From: Cellulosilyticum sp. I15G10I2
Lineage (GTDB): Bacteria; Bacillota; Clostridia; Lachnospirales; Cellulosilyticaceae
Direction of reading: 5' to 3'
Length of the DNA: 64,000 nucleotides
NCBI RefSeq assembly: GCF_900095725.1
Contig: NZ_FMMP01000011.1
Span: 248,001-312,000 of the forward strand
In this document: positions 17,019 through 25,808 of the stretch, piece after piece
Layout: every line of letters starts with the position of its first letter
Numbering within the stretch: position 1 is the first letter of the stretch
Notes under the pieces: model-generated
What the model saw: only the letters and a program-made list of their open reading frames with translations
Told to the model about the DNA's origin: nothing
Databases searched by the model: none
Made by a program: the position numbers and the translations under genes

Positions 17019-17807
17019 ATGAAAAGAATTGCTATTATTTCGGACATTCATGGCAATATTGAAGCTTTAAATGCAGTTCTTAAACATATAAAAGATCAAA
17101 AGTGTGATCAAATATTCTGTACAGGAGACTTAGTGGGCTATGGACCAAGACCTAATGAAGTGATTGAAACAATTAGATCCCTTCGTATACCTACTATTAT
17201 GGGAAATTACGATGAAGCAGTAGGATTCTTATTACCAGCTTGTGGCTGCTATAATAGTGATGCTAATGCAAAAAAATATGCTGCTAATTCTCTGAAATGG
17301 AGTATTACCCATACTACGCAAAAAAACAGAGAATTCTTAAGAGGGTTGCCGGAACAATTAGAAATTGAAGTAGGCGATAAAAAAATGCTGCTTATTCATG
17401 CGACCTCAGATTCTATTAGTGAATATGTCTATGAGAATGACACTGAACGTTTGATGGATTTATTAGACTATGTATCCCAGGATATTTATGTATATGGACA
17501 TACGCACTTTCCTTATAGTGTTACACTACCAGGCAGAAATAAAACGATTATTAATGCTGGAAGCGTAGGCAGGCCTAAAAATGGAGATGCCAGAGCCACT
17601 TATATCGTGCTAGGGGTGGAAGATGGGAGCGTCTCTGGTGTTATTCATAAGGTTTCCTATGATGTTGCAAAAGTCATAAAAGAAATTGAAGAGAGTGGGC
17701 TTGACAATTACTTTGCAGAGTTCTTGAAAAATGGCGGGGCTCATGTTAAAGACTGCAAGTGTAGTGGAGAAGATACTACATACAGCATTAGTCCAAAATG
17801 CACTTAA
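17019..17807 (+). CDS. Calcineurin-like metallophosphoesterase (pst cluster)
   Basis: This is a cytoplasmic phosphoesterase of 262 residues with the complete two-metal site: SDIHGNIEAL (residues 7-16), GDLVGYGP, GNYDEA, LLIHAT and GHTHFPYS. It resembles the YfcE/MJ0936 group. The C-terminus has a Cys-containing tail (DCKCSGED, KCT) absent from its paralogue at 23179. It lies 17 bases after the chemoreceptor gene and before pstC, suggesting a link to phosphate metabolism. The substrate is unknown; phosphodiesters or small phosphate esters are typical for the fold. Confidence 0.85.
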   Translation: MKRIAIISDIHGNIEALNAVLKHIKDQKCDQIFCTGDLVGYGPRPNEVIETIRSLRIPTIMGNYDEAVGFLLPACGCYNSDANAKKYAANSLKWSITHTTQKNREFLRGLPEQLEIEVGDKKMLLIHATSDSISEYVYENDTERLMDLLDYVSQDIYVYGHTHFPYSVTLPGRNKTIINAGSVGRPKNGDARATYIVLGVEDGSVSGVIHKVSYDVAKVIKEIEESGLDNYFAEFLKNGGAHVKDCKCSGEDTTYSISPKCT

Positions 17808-17841
17808 TCTATTTATTTGTGCAATAATTAAAGATAATTTA

Positions 17842-17870
17842 TTGAAAAGAACTATAAAATATGCTAATGT
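17842..17870 (+). promoter_or_regulatory. Likely promoter of pstCAB
   Basis: TTGAAA (17842-17847) and TAATGT (17865-17870) have a 17-base spacer, in the 125-base gap before pstC. I see no PhoP-type repeats here. Confidence 0.45.
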
Positions 17871-17932
17871 ATCATTAAATTGTGATATGTAAATATGATT
17901 ATGAGATTGAGTATAATGAGGAGGGTAAGTGA

Positions 17933-18835
17933 ATGAAAACGCCAAGCAGAGATATACGGCTAAAATATACAGAGGTATTTATAAAAAACATATTGCTTTT
18001 TTGTGCAGTACTTTCTATTTTTACGACCATAGCAATTGTATTGTCTCTTTCTTTTAATGCCATAGAGTTTTTTAAAGAGGTATCTGTTTTTGAGTTTTTA
18101 TTTGGGACTGAGTGGACACCACTGTTTATGAATCCAAAATATGGTGTTTTGCCCCTGATTTCTGGAACACTTATTGTTACAGTCGGGGCTGCTATTATAG
18201 CTATACCTATTGGATTATTTAGTGCTATTTATTTGAGTGAATATGCACCTAAAACGATAAGAAAAATCTTAAAACCATTTTTAGAAATATTGGCGGGGAT
18301 TCCCTCTATTGTCTATGGATTTTTCGCGTTAACTTATATTACACCGCTTCTTCAAAAGCTCATTCCAAGAACAGAAATCTACAATGCAGCCAGTGCTAGT
18401 ATAGCGGTGGGGATTATGATTATGCCGATTGTAGCGTCACTTAGTGAAGATGCTATGATGAGTGTACCGAATGCTTTAAGACATGGGGGGTATGCTTTAG
18501 GAGCTACCAAGTTTGAAGTCGTAAAAGGTATTGTTATTCCTAGTGCGCTATCAGGCATTGTAGCGTCTTTTGTACTAGCTGTATCAAGGGCTATTGGAGA
18601 AACGATGATTGTCGTTTTAGCAGCAGGCGCAAGACCTAATTTAACGCTTAATCCACTTGAAAGTGTTCAGACACTAACAGCATTTATTGTGCAGGCGAGC
18701 AAAGGGGATCTTCAGCATGGTACAAGAAGCTACTACGCACTATATGCCGTAGGTATGGTGTTATTTATAATTACATTTGGAATGAATATTTTCTCAAGAT
18801 ATATTGTAAGAAGAAGAGAGGTGGCGATGAAATGA
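17933..18835 (+). CDS. pstC: Phosphate ABC transporter permease PstC
   Basis: PstC is one of two membrane subunits forming the phosphate channel. It has 300 residues with about six helices. The family pattern includes EFLFGTEWTP, GTLIVTVGAAIIAIPIG, YLSEYAP, ILAGIPSIVYGFFAL and ALGATKFEVVKGIVIPSALSGI (the cytoplasmic coupling loop), then AVSRAIGETMIV. The ribosome site GGAGGG precedes the ATG. Its stop overlaps the pstA start by four bases (ATGA), coupling translation of the two permeases. Confidence 0.95.
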   Translation: MKTPSRDIRLKYTEVFIKNILLFCAVLSIFTTIAIVLSLSFNAIEFFKEVSVFEFLFGTEWTPLFMNPKYGVLPLISGTLIVTVGAAIIAIPIGLFSAIYLSEYAPKTIRKILKPFLEILAGIPSIVYGFFALTYITPLLQKLIPRTEIYNAASASIAVGIMIMPIVASLSEDAMMSVPNALRHGGYALGATKFEVVKGIVIPSALSGIVASFVLAVSRAIGETMIVVLAAGARPNLTLNPLESVQTLTAFIVQASKGDLQHGTRSYYALYAVGMVLFIITFGMNIFSRYIVRRREVAMK

Positions 18836-19707
18836 TGATTCCAGATAGTAAAAAAATAATGAAAAAAAGAAAAAAAATGAATGATCTTGCCCATGCTATT
18901 TTTTTATTATGTACGCTGGCTGGAATAATGATACTCTTTATTCTGATTTATGATATTTCAAAAGATGGTTTCAGATGGCTTACAAAAGTGTTTTTTGAAA
19001 ATTTCCCTTCTAGATTTCCAGATCAATCAGGAATTAAACCAGCCTTGTATGGCAGTATGTGGATTATTGGGTTTACAGCACTGTTTTCAATACCTGTAGG
19101 AATTGGAGCTGCTATTTATTTAGAGGAGTATGCTAAAAATAATTGGTTTAAAAAATTAATTGTTATTAATATAGCTAATCTGGCGGGTGTACCTTCTATT
19201 GTTTATGGGATGCTTGGACTCACAATATTTGTCCGTACTTTAGGCTTTGGAAGAAGTATTTTATCAGGAGCACTTACGATGTCACTGCTTGTTTTGCCTA
19301 TTATTATTGTAGCCTCTCAAGAAGCCATAAGAACCGTTTCGATTGCAATGAAAGCAGGTTCATATGCCTTAGGAGCGACTAAGTGGCAAACTATTACAAA
19401 AATTGTAGTTCCCACAGCACTTCCTGGGATGCTAACAGGTATTATCTTTGCTATTTCAAGAGCACTTGGAGAGACAGCACCGCTTTTAATGGTAGGCGCA
19501 TTTAGTTATATTTCTACATTGCCAAAAGGTCCTATGGATTCATTTATAGTCCTTCCGATTCAAATATATATGTGGGCAGGAAGGCCACAAGCTGATTTTA
19601 GAGGTATTGCAGCAGCAGCAATTATTGTCCTTCTTGCACTGCTTTTAACAAGTAATGGCTTAGCTATTTTGCTCAGAAATAAATATCAGGTAAGATCTGA
19701 AGAATAA
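18832..19707 (+). CDS. pstA: Phosphate ABC transporter permease PstA
   Basis: PstA is the second membrane subunit of the phosphate importer. It has 291 residues with about six helices. Family motifs are [57 protein letters not shown] (coupling loop) and [16 protein letters not shown]. The ATG overlaps the pstC stop. The pstB gene follows within 32 bases. Two ATGs are adjacent at the start; the first fits the overlap with pstC. Confidence 0.95.
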   Translation: MMIPDSKKIMKKRKKMNDLAHAIFLLCTLAGIMILFILIYDISKDGFRWLTKVFFENFPSRFPDQSGIKPALYGSMWIIGFTALFSIPVGIGAAIYLEEYAKNNWFKKLIVINIANLAGVPSIVYGMLGLTIFVRTLGFGRSILSGALTMSLLVLPIIIVASQEAIRTVSIAMKAGSYALGATKWQTITKIVVPTALPGMLTGIIFAISRALGETAPLLMVGAFSYISTLPKGPMDSFIVLPIQIYMWAGRPQADFRGIAAAAIIVLLALLLTSNGLAILLRNKYQVRSEE

Positions 19708-19739
19708 CTAGAAAGACTATACTATACAAGGTGAGGCTT

Positions 19740-20498
19740 ATGGAGAAAATTGCAAAGTTTGACGTTAAAAATTTAAGTTTCTATTATGGAGAGGTACAGG
19801 CACTTCAAAATATTAATATGACAATACAGCAAAAAGAAATCACTGCTTTTATAGGGCCTTCAGGGTGTGGCAAATCTACTTTTTTAAGAACCTTAAATCG
19901 TATGAATGATTTAATTGAAGAAGTAAGAATAGAGGGGACTATTCTATTAGATAACAAAAATATTTATGAAGATCTCGATATCATAAAGTTGCGTTCGCGA
20001 ATTGGAATGGTTTTTCAAAAACCAAACCCATTTCCGATGAGTGTGTATGATAATATTGCTTATGGTCCAAGAATCCATGGGATTAATAATAAAGCGGCCT
20101 TAGATGAGATTGTAGAAAAAAGTTTACGGCAGGCATGTATTTGGGATGAAGTAAGCCACTATCTTAAAAGAAATGCATTAAGTTTTTCAGGAGGGCAGCA
20201 GCAGCGTATTTGTATTGCAAGAGCACTTTCTATACAGCCAGAGGTGATTTTGATGGATGAACCTACATCGGCACTTGATCCTATTTCAACATTAAAAGTA
20301 GAGGATTTAGTTACAGAGCTTAAAAAAGACTATACGGTTGTAATAGTTACCCATAATATGCAGCAAGCGGCGAGAATATCAGATAAAACAGCATTCTTTT
20401 TATCAGGAGAGCTTATTGAGTATGATGAAACTAAAAAAATATTTAATCATTCAACGCACAAAAAGACAGAGGATTATATAACAGGACGTTTTGGATAA
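19740..20498 (+). CDS. pstB: Phosphate ABC transporter ATPase PstB
   Basis: PstB hydrolyses ATP to drive phosphate import through PstCA. It has 252 residues with Walker [13 protein letters not shown]-loop [14 protein letters not shown], signature SFSGGQQQR and Walker [14 protein letters not shown], all typical of PstB. The start is the ATG at 19740 after AAGGTGAG; an in-frame GTG at 19731 is part of that site. No phoU gene follows, although phoU normally ends pst operons; instead a double hairpin and then arsR come next. Confidence 0.96.
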   Translation: MEKIAKFDVKNLSFYYGEVQALQNINMTIQQKEITAFIGPSGCGKSTFLRTLNRMNDLIEEVRIEGTILLDNKNIYEDLDIIKLRSRIGMVFQKPNPFPMSVYDNIAYGPRIHGINNKAALDEIVEKSLRQACIWDEVSHYLKRNALSFSGGQQQRICIARALSIQPEVILMDEPTSALDPISTLKVEDLVTELKKDYTVVIVTHNMQQAARISDKTAFFLSGELIEYDETKKIFNHSTHKKTEDYITGRFG

Positions 20499-20540
20499 AA
20501 ATAAGGTGGAAGGGATAATGCCCAATCACCTTATTTTTTT
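20499..20540 (+). terminator. Terminator of the pst operon
   Basis: AAATAAGGTG pairs with CACCTTATTT, with an inner GGG/CCC extension, and is followed by a run of T. A second perfect 12-bp hairpin (TAATAATAGGTG and CACCTATTATTA, 20542-20569) lies directly downstream without a T-run. Confidence 0.85.
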
Positions 20541-20646
20541 GTAATAATAGGTGGATTCACCTATTATTATATAAATGCATAATATAACTATAAATAGAAG
20601 ATAATATATGTACTGTGATATTTTATATAAAGGATATAAAGATATA

Positions 20647-20675
20647 TTGACAATACATAGAAGATGATCTATATT
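20647..20675 (+). promoter_or_regulatory. arsR operon promoter
   Basis: TTGACA (20647-20652) and TATATT (20670-20675) have a 17-base spacer, upstream of arsR at 20712. Confidence 0.8.
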
Positions 20676-20681
20676 ATAGAT
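20667..20681. promoter_or_regulatory. ArsR operator candidate overlapping the -10 box
   Basis: ATCTATA-T-TATAGAT is a perfect 15-base palindrome covering the -10 element of the arsR promoter. A bound repressor would block polymerase, as expected for ArsR autoregulation relieved by arsenite. Confidence 0.65.
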
Positions 20682-20711
20682 AGAAGAACATCTATATAAG
20701 GAGGTGGCTGA

Positions 20712-21035
20712 ATGAAGATGAATTATGAAGAAAATGCTAAAATTATTAAAGCATTAGCTGATCCCAATAGATTAAAGATTATTGATATCTTGTCTTGTGG
20801 AGAAAAGTGTGCTTGTGATCTGCTGGAAGAGTTTGATTTTACCCAGCCTACTCTTTCACATCATATGAAGGTACTTATGGAGTGCGGACTTGTAAGCTGC
20901 AGAAAAGAAGGGCTGTGGAGCCATTATTCTCTGAATCGTGTCCAGTGTGATAAACTGATGTTATTTTTAATGAATTTAGTAACAGATACAGATGAGTGTA
21001 TTTGTAAAGATAAATCCCATTGTGGATGTAAATGA
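20712..21035 (+). CDS. arsR: Arsenical-resistance repressor ArsR
   Basis: This dimeric repressor releases DNA on binding As(III) or Sb(III). It has 107 residues with the ArsR motifs ALADPNRLKIIDIL, the metal site CGEKCACDLLE at the start of the DNA-binding helix region, and TQPTLSHHMKVLMECGLV. The C-terminal tail is Cys-rich (CICKDKSHCGCK), giving extra soft-metal ligands. The ribosome site AAGGAGGTGG precedes the ATG. It begins an operon arsR-arsD-arsA-phosphoesterase with an operator-like palindrome at the promoter. Confidence 0.94.
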   Translation: MKMNYEENAKIIKALADPNRLKIIDILSCGEKCACDLLEEFDFTQPTLSHHMKVLMECGLVSCRKEGLWSHYSLNRVQCDKLMLFLMNLVTDTDECICKDKSHCGCK

Positions 21036-21051
21036 AAAGGAGTGAATGATT

Positions 21052-21423
21052 ATGAAAAAGATGATTATTTTTGAACCAGCAATGTGTTGTTCTACAGGGG
21101 TTTGCGGGCCTTCAGTTGATCCAGAATTATTACGCATTTCTACTGCGCTTAATAATCTTAAAAATAAAGGGATAGAAGTAGAGCGATATAACTTAAACAG
21201 TAATCCTCAAATGTTTTTAGACAATAAAGTTATCAATCAAATTTTAACTGAGGATGGTGTTGAAAAACTCCCTGTTACACTAGTCGATGATACTGTTGTC
21301 AAAATAAAAGCTTATCCAACGAACGAAGAACTTTGCGAACTGCTAGGCATACCAGAAGATTACCTTAAAGCTAAAGCAACGGCTAAAAGAAGACGATGTG
21401 GCTGCAAAGATGGAAGCTGCTAA
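21052..21423 (+). CDS. arsD: Arsenite metallochaperone ArsD
   Basis: ArsD binds arsenite and passes it to the ArsA ATPase. It has about 123 residues with the essential Cys12, Cys13 and Cys18 (MCCSTGVCG). The thioredoxin-like core includes RYNLNSNPQMF and LPVTLVDD, and the C-terminal tail has vicinal cysteine pairs (CGCKDGSC). I chose the ATG at 21052, nine bases after AAGGAG; an in-frame ATG six bases earlier sits too near the ribosome site. It is between arsR and arsA, the normal order. Confidence 0.94.
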   Translation: MKKMIIFEPAMCCSTGVCGPSVDPELLRISTALNNLKNKGIEVERYNLNSNPQMFLDNKVINQILTEDGVEKLPVTLVDDTVVKIKAYPTNEELCELLGIPEDYLKAKATAKRRRCGCKDGSC

Positions 21424-21451
21424 ACTGCTAAAATAGAAAAGAGGGATATCA

Positions 21452-23197
21452 ATGTTAAAAAACTTCAATGTATCAGACATTAAGCTTACAAAATATTTAT
21501 TCTTTACAGGAAAAGGCGGTGTAGGTAAAACATCAACAGCTTCTGCAGTAGCGGCTACACTTGCTGATGCAGGCAAAAAGATTATGCTGATTAGTACGGA
21601 TCCGGCGTCCAATCTACAGGATGTTTTTAATACAGAATTAACTAATAAAGGAATAGCCATCAAAGAGATTCCGGGACTTGTTGTAGCTAATTTTGATCCA
21701 GAAGAAGCAGCTGCTGAGTATAGAGAAAGTGTAGTAGGGCCTTATCGCGGTAAATTACCAGATGTTGTTCTAAAAAATATGGAGGAGCAGCTTTCAGGTT
21801 CATGTACTGTTGAAATTGCAGCCTTTAATGAGTTTTCAAACTTTATTACAGATGAAAAGGCCAAAGATGCATATGATCATATTATCTTTGATACTGCACC
21901 AACAGGACATACGTTAAGAATGCTTCAGCTGCCATCAGCTTGGAGTAACTTTATTAGTGAAAATAAGCATGGGGCATCATGTCTTGGGCAGCTTGCAGGT
22001 CTTGAGAGTAAAAAAGAAGTTTATAAAAAGGCAGTAAGTACTTTAGCTGATGGTAATATGACAACACTTGTACTTGTTGCCAGGGCAGAAGCCTCGCCTT
22101 TAAAAGAAGCCGAAAGAGCTTCAAAAGAGCTTCAAGATATAGGGGTCAATAACCAAATATTAGTGATTAATGGGGTATTAGAAGCCCGTGATGATACGCT
22201 TTCAACTGCAATCTATGAAAAACAGAATAAGGCACTTCTTAATATGCCGCAAGGTTTGCAGCATATTGAAAAATTTAAAATTCCATTAAGACCTTATAAT
22301 GTTACAGGAATAGAAAATGTAAGAGCCTTTTTAAATAAAGATGCTATGGAACGTCATACTGAAACTTTAAAAGTTGACCAAATGCCAAAATTAAAAGATG
22401 TTATCGAAGACCTATATGCCAGTGATAAAAAGATTATTTTTACAATGGGTAAGGGTGGTGTAGGCAAAACAACTCTAGCTGCTGCCATAGCCGTAGGGCT
22501 GGCACAGAAAGGCAAAAGGGTCCATTTAACAACAACTGATCCTGCAGCGCATTTAAAGTTTGTATTAGATGAAAGAGATGGGATTACACTTAGTCGTATT
22601 GATGAGAAGGAAGAACTTGAAAAGTACAAAGAGCAAGTACTTGCAAAAGCAAGAGAGACGATGAGTGAAGCGGACTTAGAATATGTTGAGGAAGATTTAA
22701 GATCGCCTTGTACCCAGGAGATTGCAGTATTTAGAGCTTTTGCAGAGATTGTAGAAAGATCAGAAGATGAAGTGGTAGTCATTGATACAGCGCCAACGGG
22801 GCATACGCTTCTATTATTAGATTCGACGCAAAGTTATCATAAAGAGATTGAAAGATCTGCGGGCGATATTCCAGAGTCGGTTCGAAAACTTCTTCCTAAA
22901 CTGCGAGATGAAAAACAAACGCAAGTTATTATTGTTACCCTTGCTGAGACAACACCAGTTCATGAGGCTTATAGACTTCAAAAAGATTTAGACAGAGCCG
23001 GGATTCATAGTAAATGGTGGGTTATTAACGCAAGTCTTTATGCTGCCAAGACAACTAATGAAATTTTAAGTGCAAAAGCAGATAATGAAATAGAGTGGAT
23101 TAATAAAGTAAGTGAGATATCAAAAGGAAATTTTGCAATGATTGAGTGGATACCAGAGGATGTTAAAGGGGATAAACTATGCGATTTGCTGTTATAG
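21452..23197 (+). CDS. arsA: Arsenite-transporting ATPase ArsA
   Basis: ArsA energises arsenite export. Its 581 residues are two homologous halves joined by a linker, each with a P-loop: GKGGVGKTS near residue 20 and GKGGVGKTT near residue 332. The switch/signal motif DTAPTGHTL occurs in both halves. Cysteines in SGSCTVEIAAF, GASCLGQLAG and SPCTQEIAVF correspond to the metalloid-binding residues of plasmid R773 ArsA. The ATG follows AGAGGGA. Its end overlaps the phosphoesterase gene by 19 bases. The usual partner is ArsB, but here the likely exporter is Acr3 at 25809. Confidence 0.95.
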   Translation: MLKNFNVSDIKLTKYLFFTGKGGVGKTSTASAVAATLADAGKKIMLISTDPASNLQDVFNTELTNKGIAIKEIPGLVVANFDPEEAAAEYRESVVGPYRGKLPDVVLKNMEEQLSGSCTVEIAAFNEFSNFITDEKAKDAYDHIIFDTAPTGHTLRMLQLPSAWSNFISENKHGASCLGQLAGLESKKEVYKKAVSTLADGNMTTLVLVARAEASPLKEAERASKELQDIGVNNQILVINGVLEARDDTLSTAIYEKQNKALLNMPQGLQHIEKFKIPLRPYNVTGIENVRAFLNKDAMERHTETLKVDQMPKLKDVIEDLYASDKKIIFTMGKGGVGKTTLAAAIAVGLAQKGKRVHLTTTDPAAHLKFVLDERDGITLSRIDEKEELEKYKEQVLAKARETMSEADLEYVEEDLRSPCTQEIAVFRAFAEIVERSEDEVVVIDTAPTGHTLLLLDSTQSYHKEIERSAGDIPESVRKLLPKLRDEKQTQVIIVTLAETTPVHEAYRLQKDLDRAGIHSKWWVINASLYAAKTTNEILSAKADNEIEWINKVSEISKGNFAMIEWIPEDVKGDKLCDLLL

Positions 23198-23895
23198 GAG
23201 ATGTGCATAGTAATATCTTTGCACTAGATAGTGTTTTAAAAGATATCGAAAATAAGCAGGTTGATTTTATAATTTCGACAGGAGATTTAGTAGGTTATAT
23301 GCCTTTTCCTAATGAAGTTATTGAGAAGATTAGAGCGAGTAGAATACTTGTTATACAGGGCAATCATGATAAGGTGATTGCCCAGGCTGCGGAGGTATCT
23401 GATGAGTTGATTCGTAACATGTCTGACGTAGAAGTACAAAAAAGTGCTTCCGCAGCTTTTACTAATTGGGTAATTACTAAAGAGAATAGAGCGTATCTAA
23501 GAAATCTTCCAAGACAGCTTAGAATAAGCAGTGGCAGATTAAAGGTACTACTTGTACATGGGAGTCCTAGAATGATTGGTGAATATTTATACGAGGACAT
23601 AGAAAAACTAACTGAGTTATCAAAAGAAGTGGAGGAAGACATCATTATCTGCGGGCACACCCATAAGCCTTATCATCAAATAATTGATAATAAGCATTTT
23701 ATTAATGCAGGCTCAGTAGGTAAGCCTAAACATGGAAGCTCTCAGGCTACATATGTTATTGTAACCATAGAAGGGGATACTGTGAAGAGTGATATCATTG
23801 AAGTGAACTATGAGATAGAAAGCATTATTGAAGCGATTAAAGCAAACCCAATGATAGCAGATGAATTGATACCAATGTTAAAACGAGGACTTTAA
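23179..23895 (+). CDS. Calcineurin-like metallophosphoesterase (ars cluster)
   Basis: This is a 238-residue cytoplasmic phosphoesterase with the full metal site: GDVHSNIFAL (residues 7-16), GDLVGYMPFPNEVIEKI, QGNHDKV, LLVHGSPR and GHTHKPYH. It is a paralogue of the protein at 17019; both share a GDLVGY-x-P-x-PNEVIE core. The gene overlaps arsA by 19 bases, so it is translated with the arsenite ATPase. It may remove toxic or unstable arsenate esters or turn over phosphate esters under arsenic stress, but this is inference. Confidence 0.86.
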   Translation: MRFAVIGDVHSNIFALDSVLKDIENKQVDFIISTGDLVGYMPFPNEVIEKIRASRILVIQGNHDKVIAQAAEVSDELIRNMSDVEVQKSASAAFTNWVITKENRAYLRNLPRQLRISSGRLKVLLVHGSPRMIGEYLYEDIEKLTELSKEVEEDIIICGHTHKPYHQIIDNKHFINAGSVGKPKHGSSQATYVIVTIEGDTVKSDIIEVNYEIESIIEAIKANPMIADELIPMLKRGL

Positions 23896-23956
23896 CATGT
23901 TAAAAAGGATTTGATTTATTACAACAGATATTTTAGATTATAAGGGAGGTTTGAGA

Positions 23957-25597
23957 ATGCGAATACTTGTAATAGGAGCTGTAGCAGCGGGGACATCAGC
24001 GGCTGCGAAGGCTAGAAGAAACAATGATAAGGCAGAGATTGTGATTTATGAAAAAGACCAAGACATTTCTTATTCTGGATGTGGGCTTCCGTACTATATT
24101 GGTGGAGAAATAGAAGATATTGGAGAACTTACTCCGAGAGACCCTTTGTTTTTTAGGAAGAAATATAATATAGATATTCATACGGGACATGAGGTTATCA
24201 AGATTAATCCCGAAGAGAAGAAATTAGTGATTAAAAATATACAAACAAATGAAGCATTTGAAGATTATTATGATAAATTAGTTATCGCAACAGGGGCGAC
24301 ACCTTTTGTGCCACATGTTAATGCCAGAGGGAATCAACATGTGTTTTTTCTACGAAATGTACAGAGTGCAAGAAGTATTAGAGATTTTATTGAAGTACAA
24401 AAGCCTCAACGTGCACTTATTGCAGGAACAGGATTTATTGGATTTGAGATGCTTGAAAACCTTATGGCTGAGGGAATCGATGTAACCATCATTGAAAAAG
24501 ACAGTAAAATAACGCCAAACCTTGATGAAGATATGGCAGCTTTTCTAGAGAATACTTTAATTAAAAAGAACATAACCATCTTAAAAAATAACAGTATTAC
24601 TACAATAAGTGAGAAGAGTGTTATTTTACAAGATGGGACAGAAGTAACAAGTGACATGGTAATTATGGCGGCAGGGGTAAGACCTAATGTAACTTTAGCT
24701 AAGGAAGCTGGTATTGTGCTTGGCGCAACAGGGGCAATTAAGGTTGATCATCAGATGAAAACCAGTGTAAAGGATATTTATGCTTGTGGAGACTGTATCG
24801 AAACTTTTTCGGTTATTACAGGGAAACCGGTCTATAGACCTCTTGGTTCAACTGCTAATAAGACAGGAAGGATTGCAGGAGACGCCCTAACTGGAGGCTC
24901 ATTAAGTTATAGAGGCAACTTAAGTACAGGTATCTTTAAGTTATTTGACCTAACGGTTGCCAATACGGGGCTTACTGAAAAAGAAGCGTTACAAGAAGGG
25001 TATGATATAGTTATCTGTCATAATATTAAGCCAGATAAACCCTCTTATTTTCAGGGCAAAGAAATGGTGATTAAGGCTATTGCTGATAAAAAAACGCAGA
25101 AGCTATTAGGTGTACAAATTATAGGTTATGAGGGTGTGGATAAGCGTATAGATGTTTTTGCAACGCTCATTACTTATGGGGCTAAAGTGGATGAACTTTT
25201 TCATCTGGACTTAGCTTATGCACCGCCGTTTTCAACCACTAAAGATCCTGTTCATTATACCGGTATGATACTTGATAATGCACTAAGCAAGGGAAGACCT
25301 ATTATTACAGCTAAAAAAGCTAGAGAACTTATTAGTAAAGGGGAAAAGGTACAGGTCGTAGATGCAAGGGTGAGTAAACAGTATGAAGAAGCCCGTGTGG
25401 ATACGGCAGTCAATATGCCTCACAGTAAGCTTAGAGAAGAGATCAAGAAGCTGGATAAAGAAATTCCGACGATTACTTATTGTAATAAAGGGGTTACGGG
25501 CAATGCAGCTCAAAATATACTGATTAATGAAGGCTTTAAAGAGGTTTATAACCTTTCGGGGGGGCATAAGTTTTATAAGGCGACTAAGGGGGAGTAA
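23957..25597 (+). CDS. CoA-disulfide reductase-type FAD oxidoreductase fused to a rhodanese domain
   Basis: This 547-residue flavoenzyme has an FAD-binding N-terminus (LVIGAVAAGTSAAAKARR), the single active-site cysteine in SYSGCGLPYY (Cys42, matching Cys43 of CoA-disulfide reductase), a NAD(P)H-binding segment (ALIAGTGFIGFEMLE) and the flavin motif YACGDCIE. A rhodanese domain of about 95 residues follows, with active-site loop CNKGVTG. Such fusions reduce CoA disulfides, persulfides or polysulfides. The start is the ATG at 23957 after GGGAGGT; an in-frame TTG at 23951 is nearer. Its position between arsA and acr3 suggests it supplies reduced thiols during arsenic stress. Confidence 0.88.
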   Translation: MRILVIGAVAAGTSAAAKARRNNDKAEIVIYEKDQDISYSGCGLPYYIGGEIEDIGELTPRDPLFFRKKYNIDIHTGHEVIKINPEEKKLVIKNIQTNEAFEDYYDKLVIATGATPFVPHVNARGNQHVFFLRNVQSARSIRDFIEVQKPQRALIAGTGFIGFEMLENLMAEGIDVTIIEKDSKITPNLDEDMAAFLENTLIKKNITILKNNSITTISEKSVILQDGTEVTSDMVIMAAGVRPNVTLAKEAGIVLGATGAIKVDHQMKTSVKDIYACGDCIETFSVITGKPVYRPLGSTANKTGRIAGDALTGGSLSYRGNLSTGIFKLFDLTVANTGLTEKEALQEGYDIVICHNIKPDKPSYFQGKEMVIKAIADKKTQKLLGVQIIGYEGVDKRIDVFATLITYGAKVDELFHLDLAYAPPFSTTKDPVHYTGMILDNALSKGRPIITAKKARELISKGEKVQVVDARVSKQYEEARVDTAVNMPHSKLREEIKKLDKEIPTITYCNKGVTGNAAQNILINEGFKEVYNLSGGHKFYKATKGE

Positions 25598-25618
25598 AGG
25601 GTATTATCACTAGGGTCG

Positions 25619-25697
25619 CTTGGGTGGAGGGAGTTTTTGGGGCTCCCGCCTACCCACTGCCAAACCCGAGTCGCCCCAAAAATTCCCCCCACCCAAG
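25619..25697. repeat. GC-rich long imperfect palindrome
   Basis: Two 25-base arms (25619-25643 and 25673-25697) pair with only two mismatches, both of the G-U type, around a 29-base loop. The arms begin CTTGGGTGG and end CCACCCAAG. The segment 25611-25700 is about 61% G+C in an AT-rich genome. No T-run follows, so it is not a standard terminator. It may be a dispersed palindromic element (REP or MITE-like) inserted between the reductase gene and acr3, or a structured RNA. Confidence 0.7.
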
Positions 25698-25808
25698 CTA
25701 GGATTCTATCAGGCATAGGCTTTTAGAATGAAGTAAAATGGGGAATGTTTTTGAGATGGATTTGAGATGTAAAATTAAATCATAAAAAATGATGGAGGAA
25801 GATTTGTT

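Noticed and set aside
22354-22782. 142-codon antisense frame in arsA
   Set aside because: Ser/Thr-rich mirror of the arsA coding frame; no start signal or family motif.
25619-25697. Rho-independent terminator for the reductase gene
   Set aside because: The loop is long and no T-run follows the right arm on either strand; a simple terminator is not the best reading.
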